Source: Alligator mississippiensis
Taxonomy: Eukaryota; Chordata; Crocodylia; Alligatoridae
Reading direction: 5' to 3'
Length of the DNA stretch: 64,000 nucleotides
Assembly (NCBI RefSeq): GCF_030867095.1
Contig: NC_081824.1
Span: 345,458,203 to 345,522,202, forward strand
The position numbers and the translations under genes are program-made. Shown here piece after piece: positions 10,610-23,835 of the stretch. The notes beneath the pieces were generated by a model. It worked only from the letters and a program-made list of their open reading frames with translations, did not search any database and was not told the DNA's origin. The first letter of the stretch is position 1, and every line of letters starts with the position of its first letter.

Positions 10610-11024
10610 ACACTCTTTATAGCTTTTCCAAGCCTGGATCTTGTCCTTGGCAGGTTCCCAGGCCATCCTTGGATAAACATCTATGGATACAGAAGAATTT
10701 CTGATTAAGTCTGGCAGAAAAGTAAGCAAGCAAACACTCCTACAGAACTGTACTGGCTGTTCACAGAAAGGAAGTACAGCTTAATTCTGAAATAAGTTCT
10801 TATAGGGCAATCTAATAAGAAAGCACAGGATGTATTGTTCCTTAGCATTTTCCATATCTTATACCCCAAATGTCTCTTTGAGTTAACTTCTCCCTGAAAT
10901 GATGATATTCTTGGATTCTTCATCTAATAGGCCTGGTATGGCTCTAGTTTTGGTACTTTGGGTATTCATTTACATTGTTTTGTTACACCAGGATGTACAA
11001 GCCAGCTACTCAGGTATAGCTTCT
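10610..11024. other. Unassigned stretch
   Basis: Nothing recognised. Confidence 0.4.
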
Positions 11025-11300
11025 TGTAGTGGGGTGCTATTACATGGCACCTATATAAGTGATGGACATCTACTCCAATGTGAGCTAATTAGCATGCATT
11101 AGAGCAGACTCAGTTAGTCAAGTCTGCTGTGAGTCTGCTGGGGCATGCTAACTAGCGCACTCCAGCAGCCTCCACCTCGTGTATATTCAATGTCCCCATC
11201 CATATTTCAAAATGGCTGCAGGGGCACTTTAACTAAAGCTCATTGAATGATGCTGAATACATGTGATGCCGGGGGTTCTTTAATTAGAGTAGCTTTTCTT
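11025..11300. mobile_element. Family A MITE, fragment
   Basis: It shares blocks with copies at 34299, 36655, 43725 and 51250: AGAGCAGACTC..TTAGTCAAGTCTGCT, CTCCAGCAGCCTCCAC, and AAAATGG...GGGGCACTTTAACTAAAGCTCATT. The palindromic second arm is degraded. Confidence 0.6.
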
Positions 11301-14300
11301 TCCTTGCAACCCTCTCCCAATCATGTGCATAGATGCCCACCGTGTCTTGCAGTTAAGTTGTAGATGGTCAGTAGCACCATGTTTGCATTGATCATAGAGC
11401 TACTCTGGGATGAAAGCAGATAGAAGTCATCTATACCAGTATAGTTTTCCCCATAATTTTCCCAGGACATTTATACACTAGATTTAAGTAAATTGCACTG
11501 TGGTAGGAGTTGATAGTATCTGTCCATTCTTGTATATACCGGTGTAAACAAGTTACACTGCTAAAAACTCCATTGCCTGTGCCTACAAAAGCATATGCAT
11601 TTTTGAACCTTTTAGTCTTTGAGGTGCCACCCTGCCCTGCCTAATGCCCTCTATGGTCTAAGTTCTGCTCTGTCCTTTCTGCATCCCAGTCCTTTTTCTG
11701 TCAGGCATTTTTGGGAAAGGACATGCAATAACTGGCCAGCAGGCTAACTGCAGCATAATCCAAAGGCTTTTAAAAAGGTATTTAAGCGTTCTTGTTAATG
11801 ATAAATAATGACCTTGTGTTGCTATGTAAGAGTCACATTTAGTGTGGGTTAGCAGAAGTCATATCTGATAGGTACTGATTATCAGAATACTTTGCCTATC
11901 TATAAACTGATAAACCCTATTTAGTGGGCGGGGTCTTAAAACAGGCTGTAAATCTTGTTTCTGAAGACATGAAATACAGAAGCCAGTTTAAAAAGTTTTC
12001 AATGATCTCTAGTGCATGCCAAAGTAAACTGATCACTGCAGAGGATTCAGGCAGACAGATGCAGCTGATTTCTGTCTTGAATGTTTCAGTTGATAGGTTG
12101 GTTTTCTACATTATAATTTAAATAGAGTTCAATATCTGACAAAGATTCAAAATAAAAACACCCAAAGAACATGCAGGAAACTGCAAAACAATGCAAGATC
12201 GATCCTTTTAGAGTAAGCAATTATTCCTTTAATCTCAGGTATGTAAACATTTATTTTGGATTTAATTAATTTTCAGTAAAAAGAGTGAGGGGGAGGGAAT
12301 GCACATTTGTGTGGAACAGAGGTAACTGGAACTGAAAATGATGTTGCATGTTATAAGGTACATTGTGGGAGCTGCGTATCTCTCTCAATTTCCTGAATGT
12401 AATTACTTACCTTAAATTATTCTTCTTGCATGCTGCTTGTTTTACAGAGCTCTCTTTTGCACATTGATAGACTTCCTTGTTTTAAAATATTATATAGGAT
12501 GTAAGTAATACTAGAACTCTTCTGAGTTAATGTTGAGCTTGCTGAGTTACATAGTTAGATTTCTGTCTAATGTAAATTGTTTTGGTACCCTGGAGTGCTT
12601 TTTCAAGCACCAAGTCCAATACTATTCTCAGTGTTTCATTATGTGATCTTATTTTCAGTTGTAATGAAAGTTTGGGGTTTGCAAAAGGTTTGAAAATAAC
12701 ATTCATAAGGTGAATCAGTGTTCATTATATCCTAGTGGAGTTTTCTAAGATTTATGCATGTTGTTGGCATCATATATGTTGTGCGCTAGATTTTCTTAAA
12801 CACTTTGAATGTGTTTTCATGTTTTTTGCTATGATGAAATGTGTTTGTTTTTAATCATGCTTATTTTTTGTGAATGTTATTGAAAAGAATATCCATATGA
12901 ATTCAAATTATATTTTTAGAAAAAGCCATAAATATGATTTGAATAATTCATATAGATAATATGAATTAATAGCTAAAACTTGGTAAGCAATTTTTCCCTC
13001 TATAGACAATTTAATATAAAAGACTGACATTCTAAGCTGTCTCTACTTCCTTTGAAATCAGTGATTTGCGGCCACTCAGCACCTTACATTATTGTATTTA
13101 TTCAGCATATATTTGTATTAGTCAGCAAAATATGCCATATTATATTAGGTCCAATGTTTGAGAGTACTTGAGTTCCTTGGTAAATGTTTGGAGAATGAGC
13201 CCATAGAGATATACCTATTTCTTGAGACCTGAAACTTATTACTAGATTCAGTGGAAAAATGAGGCCAAATGGTAGAACTACAGGGAAAAATATTTTATGT
13301 GGAAAATTCTCATTTTTGGCCAAATATGAAAATAAACCTAATCACATTTTCCAGGAAATTGCAGGTAGTTTTATCATTAGGCAGGCTTTATAAATTGTAA
13401 ATTTAAAATAAATTTTCAAACATTGTAGTGGGAGAGGTTCTCCAACTAGTAGCAGAACTAGAGGTGGGCAACTAGTACATCAGCCCTGGGTGCCCAATTA
13501 GTAGAGGCAGAAGAAAAGCTGTGGCTGCAGTTGCTGGCAGCCCAGCCACCACTGCTGCCCAAGGGACAGAACCTGGTTGTTAAGCCTGTGTCTCCTCCAT
13601 AAATGTATGTGTTTCCATAAATCATTTAGCCTAGGCTCACTCTGTTTTAGGAGTTTTTCACAGATGTTTGACTGGCCAGAAGAAGACTGCAGCTGCTCCC
13701 AGTCAAATTGCTGGAGCTACTTGCCAGTTCCCTTAGTTTATCATTTGGCATTTACTGCAACCACCTCATGTCTTGTACATGTATTTTCATTTGTGTCAAA
13801 TGGGTATAACATACTACTAGATCAAAACAATAAGTACTTAAGGCATCCTGTTTGTCTTTGCTTTGGACAATGTGAATGGTTGCATAAGCTATCAAGCCCC
13901 ATACTGTCTTTGAGAGCTGGAAAGATTAATCCCTAGCCCATCTTATACTGAGGGAATTTGGAGATTTGCCATTGACTTCAATGGATAATGGGAACAGAAT
14001 TATTTTTTTTAGCAACGCTATGTTCAGAAAGCATTCTTCTTTAATTCTAGCCAACATGCTGTGTACATGAATTAATGCTCTACTGAAAATTGCTGCCAAG
14101 GCACATGTGGCAAGTTTTAAAATGGTAGTACAGTGCGGATAAAAATAAGAATGCAATGGCTAGATTTTTCTGGGGAGAATTTGCACATGCCATGTTGCTA
14201 TCTGTCACCCAGTCTGCTGGTCCGCATTAGACACAGAGCAAGACCCTCATGGAACAAGGGGTTTGCTGGGAAGATAGAGGCATAGCTCCTGGATCTTGTG

Positions 14301-15473
14301 AGGCCATGCAGAACTTAATACAGGTAGCATGCCAGTTCTAAGTTGTAGCCCATGCATAAATTAAGTCAGATAATGGTAAACCCATTCCTGTGAGTCCCTG
14401 CATGGATTAGTTTGGCCAGATGACATTATATTAGGTTATTTTTCATTTTAATAATATGGGTGTGAAGGGAGCTCTGAGGTAAAACTCACCCTGTATAGTA
14501 ACCAAGGGCTGCTGAAGTGAACCCTGTTGCTGTTACAACATTGCCTGTCCAGAGGCAATATTTTTTGCAAGGCAAACTCATCGGACACATTCCCACAAGT
14601 GTGCATATGCATTTACCTGGGGACAAACAGCAGTGGCGCATAGTTGTGTCACTGTTCCTTGTCCCTAGGGAATGCCCCAGCATGCACACATGAGCACACA
14701 GCAAGTTGCTGTGGGTAGAGTAGGAGAAGCTGGGTTCAGCACCTGGGCTGGCCACAGCAGCCTTACCTGGGGTCCCAGAGGCCTTCTGGGCCTTCAAGCA
14801 GTGGTAATCTGGGCATGCAGAGTCTGGCTGGCAGCTGGAGCCTGGCTCTGGCTGGCCAGGTTGTGGTTTTGGGCTATGCATGCTATATCCATGTGTGCCA
14901 CCCTGCTTTTTGGGGGGGCTTTTTTTTAGATACCAGGATTTCCCAATATCACATTTTGGCTTTGCACTACAAATACACAGCACAGAGAACCTTTTGACAG
15001 GTGCCACGTACATTTTGCAGAACCTCAACAGTCTTTGAGGTTCTGCAAAATGCATGTTCCTGCTTGTCTGGACCACCCATAGGTTTTATATAAAAATATA
15101 TATTTTGAGAATATAAAGGGACAAAAGCATCCTATTTTAAAAATAAAAGCTTGGATTCTTTAGTTAATGGATAGTACTCTCGAACATGGAGAGAGCTATG
15201 ATGGCTTGTGATTTTTCAATAATCTTCAAAAATTGTCTTCTAGAACAGAAATTGCTATTGGTTATACATGTACTAGCCGTCTTGCTGCTGCCATATCGCA
15301 CAAAAAATTCTTGCTCCAAAATACAGCTGCCAGATGAAATGAAAGGAAAGAAAATGGAGAGAGAGGTTGAGTGCGCTCAGTCTACTACATCCCAGTTGAC
15401 ATATGCAGTTCTTAAATGTTGATTGCTTCTCCTACTTCTTGTCATCTTGGTTAGATATAACCATACAAAGTAT
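11301..15473. other. AT-rich intergenic stretch, nothing recognised
   Basis: Long AT-rich sequence without a recognisable exon or repeat. The open frames 13577-13936 (+) and 14486-15076 (-) lack domains or conserved-looking composition. A 20-bp inverted pair lies at 15010-15056 (TTTTGCAGAACCTCA / TGAGGTTCTGCAAAA). Confidence 0.45.
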
Positions 15474-15481
15474 CTCTAGAA

Positions 15482-15661
15482 CAGTGGTTTTCAGCCTGTG
15501 GTCCATGGAGGGTCCACAGACTATGTCTAAGGGGGTCTGCAAAAGATCACTATGATCAGTCAAAAGTATGTGAATACCTACCCTTACAATCCAAAGGGGT
15601 CTGTGCCTCTATTTAAAATTTTTTTGGGCATCCACAAATGAAAGAAGGTTGAAAACCACTG
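15482..15661. mobile_element. hAT-type MITE with perfect 8-bp TSD
   Basis: A 180-bp element with 15-bp terminal inverted repeats (CAGTGGTTTTCAGCC / GGTTGAAAACCACTG), flanked by CTCTAGAA at 15474-15481 and 15662-15669. The 8-bp TSD and CAG...CTG ends are diagnostic of hAT. Internal block: GGGGTCTG...AAAGGGGTCTG. Confidence 0.93.
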
Positions 15662-15837
15662 CTCTAGAATAAGCAGTGAAACAATTTGTGTATGCATAAT
15701 CATTTGCACACATGCATTGGGATCAATACATTGTGGAATCAGAATCAATAATTTCACAAAACCAATGATATCAGGTCTTTTTAACACAAATGTGCTTAGT
15801 AGCCTAGGTGAGTGGTGTTCTTTACTGATGTGGACTA

Positions 15838-15950
15838 GTTGTTCTCAACCTTTTTAAACTGAAGGCACTCTTCGTTAGACTTGAGGCAAGTTGACTCTCT
15901 AACTTTTGTGAATTGAGTGACACCCCATTTCAAAAACTAATTTATTGTAG
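15838..15950. mobile_element. hAT-type MITE, one end only
   Basis: GTTGTTCTCAACCTTTTTAAACTGAAGGCACTC is a typical hAT 5' end (CAGTGGTTCTCAACC type), with the first bases mutated. No matching right end was found. Confidence 0.55.
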
Positions 15951-16589
15951 TGCTTACCTCCTTGTAGAGGGGCTGGGCATTGGGTCAGCCAGGATCTCCC
16001 AACACCCTAATTAAGAATTAGTGATCTAACTTAGAGTATTTTTATGCTGCAGCTAGTGACCTGTGAGAGCTAGTTTCAAGCTAGCTCTAGTTACTTTTCC
16101 TGGCAGTGTTGCTGAGTAACATAGCACTCATGATAACTACATCCATCCCCCACCTCCCCTGAAAAGTAAGATAAACAGGTGATTAGCCCATGCTGAACTT
16201 GGACTAAAATAGGTGCACTGCCTGCAGTACCCAAACTTGCTAATTTAAAGCTAGCTCAGGCTTGTATACATGAGCTGAAGTCACAGCTTTGGGCTCCCTT
16301 TAAGGATAAGCAACTAATGACTAATGTATGGAGCCATATTTCTCTATGTAAGAAAAATCCACAAATGGTGCAAATATACCAAACTGTTTCAGTTGCTATC
16401 AAAGTGGAGTGAAATTACCTTTCACCTATTATGTGTTAGCAGTGTCCAGGTCATGCACTGCATTTCATCTTGTGGTAAACTCTACCTCCCATTATTAATC
16501 CCCTGAATTATCAAGGTGAAACAAGGTTTAAACCAAACTAAGATCTAAAACCAAAACCAACCTCAACCCTTGATGTTTATGGAATAGAT

Positions 16590-16909
16590 CAGAGTTGTCC
16601 AACTTCAAGTCAGCCTGGGGCTGCATACGGCACTGGTCATAGATCTTAGGCTGCATGCTGTGTGGGCTGCCCAGATCCCCACTTCATGAACAGCTCAAGC
16701 TACTCCAGCCCAACTGCTCCTGTGCGAGGAGCGTGATCCTGCTTCCTGTCCCCACAGCCATATGGTCAGAAACTCAATAGGCCATCTCCCACTGTGCTGC
16801 CCTGCCCCAGAGACCCTAGCCACCGAAGCAGCAGAGGAGCAGTGGGGCAGCCTGTCAGCCTGCAGAACCTGAAAGCTGTATGTTGCAGGCCAGAAGTTGG
16901 ACAGCCCTG
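16590..16909. mobile_element. hAT-type MITE, 320 bp
   Basis: The terminal inverted repeats are CAGAGTTGTCCAACTTC / GAAGTTGGACAGCCCTG. The flanking octamers GAATAGAT and GTTTAGAT match at 6 of 8, a decayed hAT TSD. No transposase. Confidence 0.85.
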
Positions 16910-17594
16910 GTTTAGATAAAGCAGACAAAGGCCACACCTCCTTCCTCTCCCCAAATTGGGCTAGATTAGGGCTGGGTCATGCCCCTTTCTCCCAGGGGGC
17001 CAGGTTGGGGCCAAGCCAAACCACCTTCCCACACATGGCTAGATTGGGGTTGGGCTGCCCTCCTCCTCTCTCTGTGTGGCCAGATGGGGCCCCACCATGC
17101 CCACCCAGACAGAAATGCTGAGCACCACTGATCTAAACTGTCTCTGAGAGGTCCGGGCAGACTTTTTTTGGGGGGGTGGGAGGGGGGAATATTGTTTTGT
17201 TTCATAGACTTCGATTAAAAAAAACAAAAATTAGAGTAGCTTAGGTTGCAATCCATTTTGGGCATCTAGATACCTACATGTAGGTATTGGTATATGTAAA
17301 ATTGATTTAAGCCCTTGGTGCTAGGTTTATTTCTTTTTAATTAATAAACAGCCACCTGATGTTGACTATATAAAGGGATCCAGGAATACAGACCAGAGCT
17401 CAAGTCTTCCCCTTGCAGAGTGTCGTAGACTAGAAAGACAGGGTCCTTTTTTGGTTCTTCTCTTGGCTCCACAGCTCTTGCACTCTTGGCCACCCAGTGA
17501 TCCAGATTCGACAGGGGAGGTAAAAGCTTGCTCCTTCTCAGCCTATTTTCTAGATGTTCCTATTTATAGGACTTACAGCAGAAATTGTGTCTCA
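16910..17594. other. Possible further hAT fragment, then unassigned
   Basis: 16920-17130 contains CAGAAATGCTGAGCACCACTG, which resembles a hAT right end, but a left partner is not clear. From 17131 nothing is recognised apart from a G/T-rich run at 17162-17190. Confidence 0.35.
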
Positions 17595-19282
17595 GTGGGC
17601 ATATCTACACATGCAATAAGTCACAATTAAAGTTACTGAATGTTAGCTTAATGCACAATAACTGAGTTTTTGGCAGGTGTCTACCCGTATAGGCAACTGG
17701 CACTAAAGTTAGTGCTATTCCCTACGGTCTTGCTGTGTCCTTCTGGGGCCAGGGGGGTGGAGCTCCAGCTTCCAGCCACATGGCTGTCAGCACTTGGTAA
17801 CCATCTGGGAAACTTTGATCCCTGGCCAGCCCCTTCCCTGCCCAGGAGCCATGAATCCATGCAGCAACTCCCTCCTTGCCCACTATGCATCCCCACGCCA
17901 TGGCTGCTCCAGCTCCTGCCCCTACCCCTGCCAGCAATGCCTAGCACCCCACTGTTCCAGCTGGGTCCCTGTCAGCTATAACCAGCACCCTGCACTATTG
18001 CTGGCCATGGTGCTGGCCCTGCTGGCCCCAGGAGAGCTGCACACCCACCAGCAGGGGCCAGGGTACTGGCTGTGGGAGGCCCTGAGCTCCCTGCTCTAGC
18101 CTGCCTGCCCTGCTGCCCACACATCCCCTAAACTCTGCTCACCCACAGCACCACTCTCAGGACATGCACATGGGTGAAACAAAAAAAGTAATTACCCTCA
18201 CAACCCCCACCCCCATCCCTCCTCCCTCCCCCTCAACAAACAGAACCCCTGTCCTCCTCAAACAGAGCCCTTCCACCACCCTCCCCACCAACCAACAATA
18301 AAGAATCCACTTAGACATGGAAAACACTATTTACAAAAGGAAAACACAATTTACAATATTTTGGGGCCAAGTCAGGGGGTCTGGCAGGCAGGAGGCACCC
18401 AAGGAGTTCCTTTGAGGGCCAGGCAGGGGCCTGCTGTGGGACAGCAGGCAGGACATAGGTGCCCTGTGGAGCCACGGGCAGGGGCTGGGCACTGGGAGGC
18501 ATGGATACGGCTCCAGACCCTGCTCCTTCCCCAACTTCCTGCAGGCCAACTGCTCTGCCATGCTGTTGCCCAGCCCATGGTGCCCAGGCTCAGGGCATGT
18601 GGGGCTCCTGGACATCTGGGGTGAGGGGCCAGCTGTGCCCCCACCTTTCCTATGTGGGCCAGCCCCTTGCCATGTTGCCACTGTGCCCTGAGCATGCCCC
18701 TGATGTATATGTTCTGGGTGGTGCATGATGAGCTGTTTGTGTAGGCTGAGGGGTACCCAAGCCACTGCGCCCTGCTGCTGCTGCTCCTCCTGGTGCCCTG
18801 GGCACACCTACACTCTTGGTTCAGGACCCTGAGCTATGACAGCATGGGGGGAAAGCCTGGGCTTCCCTGCAACCTCTGCTGCCATCTGGAGGGCTACCTG
18901 TGTCAGTACTACACATCCCTGCTCCCCACTGCTGAGGAGGATGTGGCTGCCAGCATCGACACCTTCCTCAGGGGGTGAGAGGCCCATGCCCACCCAGTTG
19001 TGGGAACACAGGCTGCTGAATAAAGTTCTGAACTGTGTCCTGCCTCCCTGCATGCTGTAGGGGAGGAACTCGGTGCCAGGGGAGTGCAGGTGGTCAGGGG
19101 CAGGGCCAGGAGCCATTACTGGGGGCAGGGCCAGGGGTGGGGACTGGGAGGGCCCTCCTTCAGTGTGGGACTTACCACATGTCCAGGGCTGGCATGGCTA
19201 GTGGCTTGCTGTGGGCCTCCCTGTTGGTGATCATGTCCAGCTGCACCCATTGTCCACATCCTGAGATGTGTGGTGGGGCAGC

Positions 19283-19578
19283 CAGTGCTGGATTTAGGCT
19301 TAAACTACTTAAGCTACAGCTTAGGGCCTCACAATATGAGGGGCCGCTAAATAAGAAAAAAAAGATGGACATTTTTGTTCTACTATAACAAAAATATACA
19401 TATATATGGCTCTACAGTTATTATTCATATTGAGTTCATACATTTGTTCAGAAATAATAATTCATTTTAAAATGTCATGAAAATCCATTTTTGTGGCTTT
19501 TGTGTATTATTTTTTATCATATGGGGCCTCTTAAGATGGACATATCTTAGGGCCTCAGCATATCGTAATCCAGCACTG
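19283..19578. mobile_element. hAT-type MITE nested in the GC-rich block
   Basis: The terminal inverted repeats are CAGTGCTGGATTTA / TAATCCAGCACTG. The interior is AT-rich and has the internal inverted blocks TTAGGGCCTCA. The TSD is not perfect. The sharp composition change marks it as a later insertion into the GC-rich block. Confidence 0.8.
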
Positions 19579-19739
19579 GGGCCAATTTCTGTCCAGGCCC
19601 CACCCAGGGAGCAGCTGGCACTGCTGGTGGCCTATGGTGATATAGCCAGTTGGTTTTTGTGGGGTGGGGCTGCACTGAGGGCAAGGCACCGGCTGGCCAG
19701 AGCTCCCTAAGCTCCCAGTGGATGTAGTAGCCAGGGAGG

Positions 19740-20160
19740 AAGATGGGGCAGGGTGCTGAGGCCTGAGGGCCCCTCGTCCAGTGACATGTCACTGGAGGGG
19801 TCAGGGCAGGGTGAGGACTCGGCCAGGCTGCCCTTGATGGTGACACTTGCAGGGGTGTGGCCTGGGTCCTGGGGTGCCAAAATATGGGTCAGCTCCTGCG
19901 TAAAGGCTGTGGTCTTATGGGCATGACCAGACTGATGACTGTGGCCAGTCATGGCAATGCACCATGCTCACAAGGCCTTGACCTTAATGTGACATCGCTG
20001 CACCAACCGGGAGTACCCTCACTCATGCATGCCACTTGACAGGGCCCCATAAATGTTGGCATTCGAATGCCCACCCCGCGCAAACTGCCTCTGCATATTG
20101 GCATGGCCCCAGAGTGCCACAAGGTGGCCAACCTCCTTGCAGTTCCAGCTGGGGGACCTG
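19740..20160 (-). pseudogene. Myb/SANT-like (trihelix) DNA-binding protein relic
   Basis: The minus-strand reading gives the pattern W..KEV.HLVALWG...MQRQF, then HSNANIYGALSSGMHE, then GYSRLVQRCHIKVKAL. This is the Myb/SANT-like domain that Harbinger-type transposons and their domesticated relatives (ZSCAN/MSANTD type) carry. A linker KTTAFTQELTHIL and an acidic Ser/Pro-rich tail follow. Two in-frame TGA codons sit at arginine-like positions (CGA to TGA), so it is a pseudogene. Confidence 0.6.
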
Positions 20161-20965
20161 GCAGTTGGTATGGACATGCACATGTGGGCAGGGCCAGAGC
20201 TCAATGGGGAGGATGACAAAAATGACATTCTCATCTGGCGCTGGTTCTCTGGGCCCCTGTGCAGCCCCTGTGTAGCTGTCTGAGTGTCACCAACCCTAGA
20301 CAGTGCTCCAGAGCACTCAGCAGAGGGGCACAGCCAGGGATTGGGAGCTACATGGCAGAGGCACTTCACAACAGCACCTGCAAAGAGACACTGCTGGGGC
20401 TGAGCAGCACCACAGAGTAGGTGATGGCTCTGCTGCCAGAGACAGCCAGCCAGCAGCCCTGGGGAGATTTCAGGGCTGGCAGGGTGTGCAGAACGTTGTA
20501 GCCCTTTGCAACACTCACCTGTGGCCAAGCAGCAGCTCTGCAGAGGGGGCAGGACAGGCAGAGGCAGCCTGTGGCCTGTCCAGGGAGACACATGATGACT
20601 GCTGGGCTCCTGGACACACAACAGGCTCCTGGTATGTGTGCCCCAAGGCATAAAATGGCTGCAGGCTTTTATACCCAGGAGCTAGAGGCTGCTAGAGAGC
20701 AGCCCAGCCTTGGAGCAGGAGTCGTGGCCAGCCAGGAGCCCTGGGGCTGGGCTCAGGCTGGCCCTCTAGTGGCTGGGCAGACCTGGCACTAAAGTTAGTG
20801 CTGGGTTGTATCTACATGTGCGTTACTGTGCATTAACTAATCACACTTAAATTTGATACCTGCATTTGCAGGTATCAACTTTAGGTGCAATTAGCCATTT
20901 TTACTGTACAGTAAAGGTGTGCACTTGTAGATGTGCGCTTGTATTATGCAGTAAATTAGCTCTTG

Positions 20966-22590
20966 CATAGACACATACAGTTAGGCACAAAATCTCCTGG
21001 CATATAACAGGACCATTGTATTTCTATGTACGTCAATCTCAGTTCATTCAGAGAGTACCTTGGTTTCTCTCTTTTGCTGCTGTCTATTTCATCCCTGCCT
21101 TCATGGGGTTGCTGAGTCTCATTAAAGGCATTAATCCTGTGAGAACATGAATGAAACCTTCCTTTAGGAACACAAACATTTTTTAATACAATGTGTATAG
21201 GTGGTGAGGCAAAATATGGGCCTACATTAGAATCCTCTGCATGCGTGTGTGTGTGGACTCAGTAAGACATGGTTAATTCATTCTGAGGATAAGTAGCCAT
21301 TTTGCCTTATTCACCAGTCCACCTCAGTCCTGGTGGGAGTCCTGTTGGTTTCTATAGGAAACATTTTGGCTAGTTAGTCATTGGTTTAAATAATAATTAT
21401 TTGGTTTATAAAATGGCATGCATAGTAAATATCTATAGAATTTGCTACTGAGAATCCATCATATTAAAAAAGTACACTAGAACTCAGATCAGTCATATCT
21501 GGGAATTTTGCAACCTGCTTAATTCACAGCAGAACAAGCAGCTCAGCTGTTTGCTGCAGCTTTTACTTCAAAGTGTGCTACTTCTCTGACCACCTGCAGC
21601 TCCTCAAAGGTCCTATACAACTGATTGGACTCTAATAACCTTTGAAAGAGAGCAGTCCTGTATTGCTATTTTCTGTGGTTTTGTATAACCACAACATACT
21701 CTGTTTTCTTGATATACTGCGTCAAGAATATTTTTGTTGGTGTGTCTTGTGATTACATAGTAAATCTAGGAAGGCAATGATTACTGATTATACATACGCC
21801 ACTCATTTTCTCTTGAAAAACTGAAAATATGGCTAGCTACTGGTGATAACTAGTCACTCATGAATACTTAGTAGTCATTATCAATCCCCTTTTGTTTGAT
21901 GAATTGTCCATTTTTTGCCATGTGTGTATATAATGCAAACCAAGAATGGTTTAATTGACTTTGTTCAGGCTTCTAACAAGAAAGTGCCATTTAGCTGTGA
22001 GCAATGTCATGATAATTTTTTGTGAATCTAAGGCTACCTATAATAGTAGTGACAGCATAACCTTAACTATTATCTCATTTACTTGAATATAAGACACATC
22101 TGATTATAAAATGACCACCCCAATAATTAGATTCTATATATGGAAAATGTTTTAAATTTGTTATAATTTTCCAGGTATAGACTTTAACTATTGGAGATTT
22201 GCCTTCAATTTGTCCCCTTCCCACTGCTACAGCAGGGAGAATAAATCTGTGGGTCTGGTAGCCCCCTCAACCCCTCAATTTAATTCTCTAGGAGCCCCTT
22301 CTCCCCTTCCTTACTGTCAGATTCTGCTCTGCCTGAGCACAAGAAAATGAGAAGCAAATTTGATAAAACTGACCTAGAAATAAACATACCTATAGTAACT
22401 TGCACATAGGGAAATTACTAGAGGTACCCATAGATTTATTTAGTTCAGAAGTGATGCATTTTATCTTTTTAGAAACTGCTGCAAGTTTTAGCAAAGTCTG
22501 TAAACACACTTTTAAGCAGCACTTCTGCATCTAATACAAACTAAGCATGGTATTAATCCAAAGCCAAAAGGCTCATGATTTACCATATAG
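20966..22590. other. Intergenic stretch, nothing recognised
   Basis: AT-rich sequence with no exon, repeat or RNA gene that I can support. Confidence 0.45.
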
Positions 22591-22915
22591 TTAATTGGAC
22601 TGGGCCCCAGCAGAGACAGCATTTTAAGCCATGATGACCCCACAGCTCAGCACTGCTCCATGGGTGCAACTGGCTGGGGCATGAGGGTGCTTCAGTGCAG
22701 GGGATGCCTGCTGGCTAGTCCCTCGCTGGAGCACCCTTGTGCCCCATTCAGCTCCTCTGCAGTATGTTGAGCAGGGTCAGAACAACCTTGGGCTGGCTGG
22801 CTGACCCCTCTGGACCCTCTGCCACAGTGTCCAGGAGCAATAAATGCCAGTACAATATGTGTCAAAATGTATAGCTCTGTATTAATAGCACATGTAGATA
22901 ATCCCAGTATATGTG
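22591..22915. mobile_element. Family B MITE, partial
   Basis: It shares GGGGCATGAGGGTGCTTCAGTGCAGGGG, GTGTCCAGGAGCAATAAA and AATAGCACATGTAGATAAT with copies at 26985, 35760 and 47505. The left terminus is missing. Confidence 0.65.
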
Positions 22916-22982
22916 ACTATTCCAGATACCTCTCACAAAGGATCCACATGCTAATTATCCCCCACTTCTGACTGGAACTGGG

Positions 22983-23835
22983 TGTTTCATAGTTTCATAG
23001 TTGGTAGCGCTGGAAGGGACCTGAGCAGATCATCAAGTCTGACCCCCTTCCATGGCAGGAAAGAGTACTGGGGTCAAACAACCCCAGCAAGGTGTTCATC
23101 CAGCCTCCTTTTAAAGACCCCCAGGGTAGGAGCCATTACCACTTCTCTTGTAAGTTGGTTCCAGATCCTAGCCGCCCTCACAGTGAAGTAGTGCCTCCTG
23201 ATGTCTAGCCTGAATCTACCCTCTTCCAGCTTGTGACCATTATTTCTTGTCACTCCTGGTAGTGCTCGGGGGAACAGGGACTCTTCCAAAGCCTGTTGGT
23301 CCCCCCTGACTAGTTTGTAAATGGCCACCAGATCTCCTCCCAGCCTTTTCTTGTGGAGGCTGAACATATTCAGGTTCCGTAGCCTCTCCTTGTAGGGCCT
23401 GCCCTGCTAACCCCTGATCATTCGAGTGACCCTCCTCTGGACCCTCTCCATGTTGTCCACATCCCTCCTGAAGTGTGGTGCCCAGAACTGTTCATTTTGG
23501 CATCAATAATGACTCCAAGATCCTTTTCTGCCTCTGCACTGATGAGAAGGGAGTTCCCCAGCCTGTAGGTCTGCTGCTGGTTCTTCCTCCCCAGGTGCAG
23601 TACCTTGTACTTTTCAGTGTTGAAACCCATCCTGTTCTCATCCGCCCACCCCTGTAACCTGTCTAGGTCCAATTGCAGCCTATTCCACCCTTCTAGCATG
23701 CCCACTTCTCCCCATATTTTAGTGTCATCTGCGAATTTGAACAGGGTGCTTTTCACCCCCTTGTCCAAGTCGCTGATGAAGATGTTGAACAGTGCGGGCC
23801 TGAGGACGGGGCCCTGCAGAACCCCACTGCCCACT
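22983..23835 (-). mobile_element. CR1 LINE, 3' half of RT, internal deletion
   Basis: Antisense CR1. The 3' tail is at the left (TTTCATAGTTTCATAG). The frame 23418-23834 holds the RT catalytic FADDTK and LHLGRKNQQQ; 23074-23367 holds the C-terminal region. Compared with the sister copy at 25597, about 155 bp are missing between CCCAGAACT and GTTCATTTTGGC near 23488. It is 5'-truncated. Confidence 0.9.

Larger units (their letters stand above)
17595..20965. mobile_element. GC-rich composite DNA-transposon-like block
   Basis: The ends carry related inverted motifs: GGGCATATCTACACATGCAA near 17600 and, inverted, TGTGCACTTGTAGATGTGCGC near 20920. The 20-bp block CTGGCACTAAAGTTAGTGCT lies just inside both, at 17697-17716 and 20786-20805. 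The interior is GC-rich, unlike both flanks. It holds a Myb/SANT-like relic on the minus strand and a + strand reading frame end at 18978 followed by AATAAA at 19019. A two-gene layout would fit PIF/Harbinger, but no transposase motif was identified. Confidence 0.4.

Noticed and set aside
13577-13936. 119-codon plus-strand frame with many cysteines
   Set aside because: Cysteines are irregular and fit no finger or secreted family that I know; flanks are AT-rich non-coding.
14486-15076. 196-codon minus-strand open frame
   Set aside because: No domain or signal, mixed composition and no exon-like borders; treated as chance.
20019-20651. 210-codon minus-strand open frame as a complete gene
   Set aside because: Only its last 40 or so codons make sense, as the start of the Myb/SANT-like relic; the rest is low-complexity GC-rich sequence without a domain.
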